From NCBI GenBank assembly GCA_024222295.1, contig JAAEPF010000055.1, forward strand, positions 1-64,000: DNA of 64,000 nucleotides, given 5' to 3'. A program made the translations under genes and the position numbers. The notes beneath the pieces were generated by a model that had not been told where the DNA came from, searched no databases, and was given only the letters and a program-made list of their open reading frames with translations. Positions 58,724 through 64,000 of the stretch are shown in pieces. Source of the DNA: Actinomycetes bacterium. Lineage in GTDB: Bacteria; Actinomycetota; Acidimicrobiia; Acidimicrobiales; Microtrichaceae. How positions within the stretch are numbered: position 1 is the first letter of the stretch; every line of letters begins with the position of its first letter.

Positions 58724-59895
58724 TGTCTGACAATCGTGTAGCCGTGGTCGGGATCGGCCAGACCCAGTATTCAGCAGTGCGCGGTGACGTGTCGCTGCCG
58801 GGCCTGCTCCGCGAAGCCGCCTACCGGGCGCTCGCGGACGCACACATGACGATGGACGACATCGACGCGATCGTTGTCGGCAAGGCCCCCGACTTCTTCG
58901 AGGGCATCATGATGCCCGAGACCTACCTGGCCGAGGCACTGGGTGCGATCGGCAAGCCGCTGTTCCGTGTGCACACCGCCGGTTCCGTCGGTGGTTCGAC
59001 CGCAGTCGTAGCCGCCAGCCACGTGCAGTCCGGGGTGCACGAGCGCGTGTTGACCATCGGTTGGCAGCAACAGTCGGTATCCGAGGCCATGTGGGCGCTT
59101 TCGTTCCCCATTCCCTTCCAGCAGCAGTTGGTGGCGGGGGCGGGTGGCTACTTCGCGCCGTTCATCCGCGAGTACATGCGCCGCTCGGGCGCGCCTGAGG
59201 ACATCGGCATCCTCGTGGCGCTGAAGGACCGGCTCAACGCCCTGAAGAACCCGTACGCCCACCTGCACGAGCCCGACATCACCTACGACTCCGTACAGGA
59301 GTCGATGATGTTGTGGGAGCCGATCCGCTACTCCGAGACGTGCCCGTCGTCGGACGGTGCCATCGCGCTGGTGCTCGCCGGTGACGAGGCTGCCGAGGCC
59401 AGCGCCGCGTCGAGCGGTGTCAACCCGGCATGGGTGCACGGTGCGTCGATGCGTTCGGAGCCGGCCACGGCCAACGGGCGCGACCAGGTCAACCCGCTCG
59501 CCGGCCAGCAGTGCGCGCAGGACGTGTACGCGCAGGCCGGGATCACCGATCCGCTCAAGCAGATCGACATGGTCGAGATGTACGTTCCCTTCTCCTGGTA
59601 CGAACCGATGTGGCTGGAGAACCTCGGCTTCTCACCCGAGGGTGAGGGCTGGAAGATGACCCAGGCCGGCGCCACGGAGATGGGTGGCGAGTTGCCGGTG
59701 AACTGTTCCGGTGGCGTGCTCTCGACCAACCCGATCGGTGCGTCAGGCATGATCCGCTTTGGTGAGGCCGCGATGCAGGTGCGTGGACAGGCCGGTGACC
59801 ACCAGGTCGACGGTGCCCGCACAGCGGTAGGCCACGCCTACGGCGGCGCCGCCCAGTTCTATGCAATGTGGGTGGTTGGGGCTGAGAAGCCCTAG
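58723..59895 (+). CDS. SCP2-type thiolase-like protein (Ltp family), second
   Basis: A 390-aa thiolase-fold protein at the end of the operon. The N-terminus is NRVAVVGIGQTQYSAVRGDV. In the position of the catalytic Cys it has FRVHTAGSVGGSTAVVAASH, again no Cys. The C-terminal loop is NCSGGVLSTNPIGASGMIRF, so GHP is also missing, as in its partner. The block WEPIRYSETCPSSDGAIALV is conserved in Ltp proteins. Two different thiolase-like subunits and two OB subunits in one operon suggest a heterotetrameric or higher complex acting on a steroid-like CoA ester. A copy of its last codons occurs 80 bases downstream. Confidence 0.88.
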   Translation: MSDNRVAVVGIGQTQYSAVRGDVSLPGLLREAAYRALADAHMTMDDIDAIVVGKAPDFFEGIMMPETYLAEALGAIGKPLFRVHTAGSVGGSTAVVAASHVQSGVHERVLTIGWQQQSVSEAMWALSFPIPFQQQLVAGAGGYFAPFIREYMRRSGAPEDIGILVALKDRLNALKNPYAHLHEPDITYDSVQESMMLWEPIRYSETCPSSDGAIALVLAGDEAAEASAASSGVNPAWVHGASMRSEPATANGRDQVNPLAGQQCAQDVYAQAGITDPLKQIDMVEMYVPFSWYEPMWLENLGFSPEGEGWKMTQAGATEMGGELPVNCSGGVLSTNPIGASGMIRFGEAAMQVRGQAGDHQVDGARTAVGHAYGGAAQFYAMWVVGAEKP

Positions 59896-59921
59896 GTGTC
59901 GCCAGCCCACATTGCGATGAG

Positions 59922-59938
59922 GCTCTTGGCCGAAGAGC
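59922..59938 (+). terminator. hairpin GCTCTT-ggccg-AAGAGC after the thiolase operon
   Basis: A perfect 6-bp stem with a 5-base loop 27 bases past the thiolase stop. It has no T-run. A second small hairpin, CTTGG-ggtg-CCAAG, lies at 59988-60001. They fall in the 139-base gap before the secreted repeat protein gene. Confidence 0.4.
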
Positions 59939-59946
59939 TATCTGGG

Positions 59947-59970
59947 TGTGGGTGGTCGGGGCTGAGAAGC
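59947..59970 (+). repeat. 24-bp duplicate of the thiolase gene's 3' end
   Basis: TGTGGGTGGTCGGGGCTGAG plus AAGC repeats the sequence at 59867-59890 (end of the thiolase coding region) with a single mismatch, 80 bases apart. Both are followed by similar CTAGG/TTTAGG endings. It looks like the remnant of a tandem duplication of the gene's tail. Confidence 0.7.
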
Positions 59971-60034
59971 GCTTTAGGCGGGACGTTCTTGGGGTGCCAA
60001 GGCAAGGTGCCGGTTCTGGGCAAGAATCGGGGCC

Positions 60035-63000
60035 GTGGCGATCTGGGCGATCCGACGACCGCGGGCGTGGATACTCGATGCAGGATGGCCCGGTGCGGCA
60101 CGTGTAGTGGTGGTGCTTGCTGTGCTCGCCTCCACGCTCGTCTTGGGGGTGAGCGAGGTAGCTGCCGCGACCGTCGGTGTGTCCAAGTCGGTCAATCCAA
60201 CCACCATCACGCCGGAGGGCACTGCGACGTACAAGATCACCATCACGTGCTCGGCCGTCGGGGAACCCCAGGGGTGTGAGGACTACACCGTCACCGACAC
60301 GCTGCCTACCGAGTTCGTGGCATCCCTCGTGCCCGGTACGTTCACCCACGCTGCCGGAGCCGGTGACACAACACCCTCTGGCGGCACCCTGTTCCCGTCG
60401 TTGACTGCCCTGGCCTACACCTACACATACGACGACTCCACCGGAGCGTTCTCACTCACATTCGCGGCGCTCGATCCGGCCACCACGCCGCTCACCATCG
60501 ACATCGGGGTGACCCTGCCGGCGGACACCGGACTGACCGACGGCACCGTTGTGCCCAACGAGGCCTGCGCGAACGCGGGCAACAACAGCATCGGCGAACA
60601 GTGCGGCAACGTCGACCTGACCGTCAGCATCCCCTATGACCTGGTGCTGGAACCCACCAAGGCCTGGGATCCGTCATCGGTGATCGCGCAGTCGGGGGGC
60701 ACGACCGACGTGACCCTTGGCATCACCAACAAGTCCAGCAACTCCACGGACCCCTTCGAGCTGGTGCTGACCGACCAGACGGACGGCGATCCCGATGGGC
60801 CACCCCCGGACCCTTGGAACCTCTTCGACTTGTCCGGGCTCGGAACCGTGTCGTTCACCGACAATGCGGATCGCGTCCAGGTCATCTACTGCACCGCCCC
60901 GTACGCGACGCCATGCACGCCCAACTCTGGCAAATGGACGGGCCCGAGCACCGTGGTAGGCGCCCAGCAGAGCGGACCCAACCTGGTTCTCGACGGCGGT
61001 GTGACGCCCGCAGATGTGACCGGGGTCCAGTTCGTCTACTCGAACTCCGGGGGTGCCGAGCTCGGGTACGGCGCCGGCGGCACGGCAGATTTCGAGTGGA
61101 CCCTCCGCGGCACCGAGCGTGACGGCGGCGAGTCCATCGAGCCCGTCACCGCAATCGATGTGGACAACACTGCGCAGAGTTCCGCCCTGGTCGACGGGGC
61201 CGGAGCAGCCTGCAAGTCGGCACCCACGGATCCACCCTGCTACGACCCGGGTCCGGACGCGACCGCCAGCAACCAGATCATCCCCAATCTCCCCGAGGTG
61301 AGCACCGAGAAGCTCTGGTTCGCGGACCCCGACGCGGACTACGTCGACACCGGGGCCGACCCGCCAGCGGACTCGGACTATCCCGTCTCGGCGACCGTGA
61401 GCGGCACGAACGACTCGCCCTTCCCGGTCGAGCAGGTGACCATTTCGGAGCCTACCGGGGTTCCCCCGGCAGACGACCCGTTCGACTACATGACGATCAA
61501 CGAGGTGGCGCTCGTGTTCCCCGCCGGTGCGGCGAGAGCCGACCTGACCATCGACTGCGCCGCGCCCGATCCCGACGTGGTGCTGACGGGCCTCACGTCC
61601 GGTGCCGCGCCATTCGTGCGGCCGGCCGACTTCGACTGCGACGTGGATGGCGTCGAAGTCACTTACGTGGGCACCGGTGGTGGCGCCACGATCGACGTCG
61701 GCGCTTCAGCCGGGTTGAACCTGCACGGCACACTGGACGACACGGCGACACCGGGTACGTACCAGAACTGCGCCACCTCCGAGGTCGAGAACTCGGGGGC
61801 CGGAACCGCCACCTCGGAGGACTGCGACACGCTCGTGGTCGTGCCGCCCGGTCCTCCGTCGGGTCCCGGCACCAAGACGGTCAGTCAGAACGAACTCCCG
61901 CCCAACACGCCGCTCGACTACCGCGTGCGGTTCAGGAACGATTCGCCCGGTTTCCTCGACGATGTCCAGATCTGGGATCCGGCCACGACCACGCCCTCGG
62001 TGGGTGACCATCCCTTCGACGTGGTCCGGATCACGGACATCTCCACCAACTGCCAGGGTCTCGCCAACACGATCGAACTGGCCCAGGCCGGGCCCGTATG
62101 GATCGACTACGCCACAGCCAGCGCTGCTGAGCTGGAATCGGCGATCGGTTGGCGGGTGACTGTCGACGAGCCGATGCCGACCGGGTTCCGATGCACGGTC
62201 GACGTCGAGTCGTTCCGTCGCGACGGGGTCGGCGACGGCATCCGGTTCCAGAACTGCTACCTGGTCACCGCCGACGGGGTTCCCGTGATCAATGGGGACC
62301 AGGGGGACTCCACGCGATGCGCATCCGAGGTCATCACGTCACCCCCCGATTCTGCCGCGAACCTCTCGAAGTTCATCACGCCGGCCTCGGTTCCCAAGCC
62401 GACACCCGGGCTGACCCCGCAGACCGCAGAGGTGAAGATCCGGGTGTCGAACACCGGAAACACGCACCTCAAGTTCCTCCAGGTCGTCGACTCGGATGAC
62501 GACGGGGCCGGCAGGGACTTCTTTGACAGCTTCGACTTCGTCCAGTTCAACGGAGTGTCCTTCCCGCCCGGCGCCAACCTCGTGCAGTTGGATGCCTGCA
62601 CCACCGGATGCGCCAGCGACACCTGGATCGACGGGTCTCCCACCGCCAGTGACACCCCGTCGCTTCCGGGTAGCGTCGCGGCGGCCGATGTGCAGGGTGT
62701 CCGCGTCACCTTCACTTCATCGAGTTCGGCCAACGCAGGGTTCAATCTGACGCCGGGCGAGAACTTCCCGACGGGTGGGGCCTGCCCGCAGGCCTCGATC
62801 TGCTTCGATGTGACGCCGCGGGAGACGACACGCTCGAGCGGGGATCCCGTCGACGGCAACCACGAGAACACCATCCAGGCCTCCGGTGAGAGCTACGTGG
62901 GCGTGTTCGAGATCCCCGACACCACCGGCGACGTGGACGTGACCGAAGGTCGGCCGGGCATCGACGTCAACAAGTCGGTGGCCGGCTCGGCGGTCATCGC

Positions 63001-64000
63001 CCCGGGGGAGACCGCTCTCTACCAGCTCAGGGTCCGAAACACCGGCACCGCGGCACTGAACGACCTGATCGTGTCCGAGCCGATCCCTGCGGGACTGGTG
63101 TTCAACGAGTCCGGAGCCGGTGGGCAGCCCTACCAGATCACCGCGTTCGACGTGCCGTCCGGAACGACTCCCCCCGGGCCGGTCGACTTCACGGCGACGA
63201 CGGACAGCAATGGACGCGTGACGCTTCTCACCTGGGAGTTCCCGGGTCGATTCGAGGTCTCCAGTGATCTGCGAATCCTCATCGGCATGAAGATCGAAGG
63301 CGGCCTGACCGCGGGTGACACCGTCGAGAACACCATGGGTGCGGGCTCAACCGCCACCGACGAGTTCGATTGCACTGATGTGCCGCCCGACGGGGAGACA
63401 AACGGTGACCCGTTCCCGCCGGGCAAGACGTGCACAGACCCAGCCGAGATCACGACCGCGGCCGGAACGGCGTTCGGCGCTCGCAAGTGGGTGTCGGGGA
63501 ATCCGACCCTCGGCTTCTATGACACCTCCAAGTCGGCCTTCGTCCCCCTGGACGATCCCGACTGTCCGACGCTCACCGATGGCGGCAGCACATACACCCG
63601 CTACCCCTGCGTCGCTCTGGTCAATCCTGGGCAGAACTACCGGTACCTGGTGGTCGTCGGCAATGACGGGACCTTCGATGGCCAAGAGGTACGAATCCTC
63701 GACATGCTGCCGCGCCTCGGTGACACCGGCGTACTCGATCCGGCCAGCCGCGGCACGGAGTGGAGTGAGCGGCCACGGTTGGTGGGAGCTCCCATGGTGG
63801 AGTCCTCTGGCGGATCGTTCATCACCACCAACACCTATACGACGCAGTCGACCCCTTGTACGACGGAAATCGGCCAGCCGCCGGTGCCCTGCCCGGCTGG
63901 GCAGTGGACCTCTCCGTTCAGCACTGATGCACTCGGCTTCCAGACGTTCGTCGAGTTCGATCCCGGCGATCCGTTCCCGCCCGCAGGCGAGGTGAGGGTG
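60035..64000 (+). CDS. large secreted surface protein with DUF11-like repeats, 3' end outside the window
   Basis: An open frame of at least 1,322 codons with no stop before the window ends. GTG 60035 begins a long signal peptide: basic MAIWAIRRPRAW, hydrophobic AARVVVVLAVLASTLVLGV, and a cleavage-type VAAAT. The mature part is rich in Thr, Pro, Asp and Gly, with paired Cys. It is divided into modules of about 100-220 residues. Each opens with Lys plus a hydrophobic pair (KSVNP, KAWDP, EKLWF, TKTVS, SKFIT, NKSVA, RKWVS at about residues 51, 208, 425, 612, 779, 977, 1149), followed by a T/AxYxLxVxN-like strand. This resembles DUF11/conserved-repeat adhesins of actinobacteria. Probably a cell-surface adhesin or sheath protein. 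Confidence 0.82.
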   Translation, partial: MAIWAIRRPRAWILDAGWPGAARVVVVLAVLASTLVLGVSEVAAATVGVSKSVNPTTITPEGTATYKITITCSAVGEPQGCEDYTVTDTLPTEFVASLVPGTFTHAAGAGDTTPSGGTLFPSLTALAYTYTYDDSTGAFSLTFAALDPATTPLTIDIGVTLPADTGLTDGTVVPNEACANAGNNSIGEQCGNVDLTVSIPYDLVLEPTKAWDPSSVIAQSGGTTDVTLGITNKSSNSTDPFELVLTDQTDGDPDGPPPDPWNLFDLSGLGTVSFTDNADRVQVIYCTAPYATPCTPNSGKWTGPSTVVGAQQSGPNLVLDGGVTPADVTGVQFVYSNSGGAELGYGAGGTADFEWTLRGTERDGGESIEPVTAIDVDNTAQSSALVDGAGAACKSAPTDPPCYDPGPDATASNQIIPNLPEVSTEKLWFADPDADYVDTGADPPADSDYPVSATVSGTNDSPFPVEQVTISEPTGVPPADDPFDYMTINEVALVFPAGAARADLTIDCAAPDPDVVLTGLTSGAAPFVRPADFDCDVDGVEVTYVGTGGGATIDVGASAGLNLHGTLDDTATPGTYQNCATSEVENSGAGTATSEDCDTLVVVPPGPPSGPGTKTVSQNELPPNTPLDYRVRFRNDSPGFLDDVQIWDPATTTPSVGDHPFDVVRITDISTNCQGLANTIELAQAGPVWIDYATASAAELESAIGWRVTVDEPMPTGFRCTVDVESFRRDGVGDGIRFQNCYLVTADGVPVINGDQGDSTRCASEVITSPPDSAANLSKFITPASVPKPTPGLTPQTAEVKIRVSNTGNTHLKFLQVVDSDDDGAGRDFFDSFDFVQFNGVSFPPGANLVQLDACTTGCASDTWIDGSPTASDTPSLPGSVAAADVQGVRVTFTSSSSANAGFNLTPGENFPTGGACPQASICFDVTPRETTRSSGDPVDGNHENTIQASGESYVGVFEIPDTTGDVDVTEGRPGIDVNKSVAGSAVIAPGETALYQLRVRNTGTAALNDLIVSEPIPAGLVFNESGAGGQPYQITAFDVPSGTTPPGPVDFTATTDSNGRVTLLTWEFPGRFEVSSDLRILIGMKIEGGLTAGDTVENTMGAGSTATDEFDCTDVPPDGETNGDPFPPGKTCTDPAEITTAAGTAFGARKWVSGNPTLGFYDTSKSAFVPLDDPDCPTLTDGGSTYTRYPCVALVNPGQNYRYLVVVGNDGTFDGQEVRILDMLPRLGDTGVLDPASRGTEWSERPRLVGAPMVESSGGSFITTNTYTTQSTPCTTEIGQPPVPCPAGQWTSPFSTDALGFQTFVEFDPGDPFPPAGEVRV

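Overview
The window is GC-rich (roughly two thirds G+C by eye), gene-dense, and starts many genes with GTG or TTG. Six or more genes have a TAnnnT box only 6-9 nt before the start codon, as in leaderless actinobacterial mRNAs. The gene content (mycofactocin biosynthesis, NDMA-dependent alcohol dehydrogenase, FadD19-type acyl-CoA ligase, wax ester synthase, SCP2-like thiolases paired with OB-fold proteins, fused-gamma KorAB) points to a lipid-oxidising actinobacterium, most likely of the Acidimicrobiia. The lineage is an inference. No rRNA, tRNA, CRISPR array, insertion sequence or prophage was seen, and no gene-free stretch exceeds about 210 bases.

Layout. 0-20 kb: transporters (two EamA, LysE), an ABC-F ATPase, a Lrp/AsnC regulator, two acyl-CoA ligases, a WS/DGAT with a repetitive basic tail, acetoacetyl-CoA synthetase, LtrA, PPK2, a P-type ATPase, RpiB, PAP2 and an HtrA-like lipoprotein protease. 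20-26 kb: VWA and MoxR genes, NDMA-type alcohol dehydrogenase, an amidohydrolase, then mftA-mftB-mftC. 26-37 kb: DUF1800/DUF1501 Tat proteins, a crotonase, a DHPS-like protein, an MBL protein, VOC, SCO6745 and O-methyltransferase genes, then aspartate 4-decarboxylase with its AspT exchanger. 37-45 kb: two FadH/OYE-type oxidoreductases of the mycofactocin kind flanking korAB. 45.8-52.1 kb: a tightly overlapped leftward operon etfA-fixC-fixX-etfB-mftE, divergent from an SDR-mftF pair. 52-60 kb: P450 with ferredoxin, alkylsulfatase, a nitrobindin-like protein and an OB-OB-thiolase-thiolase operon. 60 kb to the end: one very long secreted repeat protein that runs off the window.

How it fits together. 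The RiPP redox cofactor mycofactocin would be made by MftA/B/C, trimmed by MftE and glycosylated by MftF; no mftD or mftR is visible here. Nicotinoprotein dehydrogenases (the NDMA-type ADH and the SDR) would reduce it. The ETF/FixC/FixX set encoded between mftE and the SDR is a plausible route for passing those electrons to quinone. This arrangement, with the OYE enzymes and KorAB nearby, is the most interesting system in the window. A second theme is sterol or fatty-acyl catabolism: two KstR-like palindromes lie just upstream of the FadD19-like ligase and of the OB-fold/thiolase operon.

Several convergent gene ends carry perfect palindromes (49 bp at 9.6 kb, 26 bp at 15.0 kb, a 9-bp-arm hairpin at 20.1 kb), two of which contain both stop codons.
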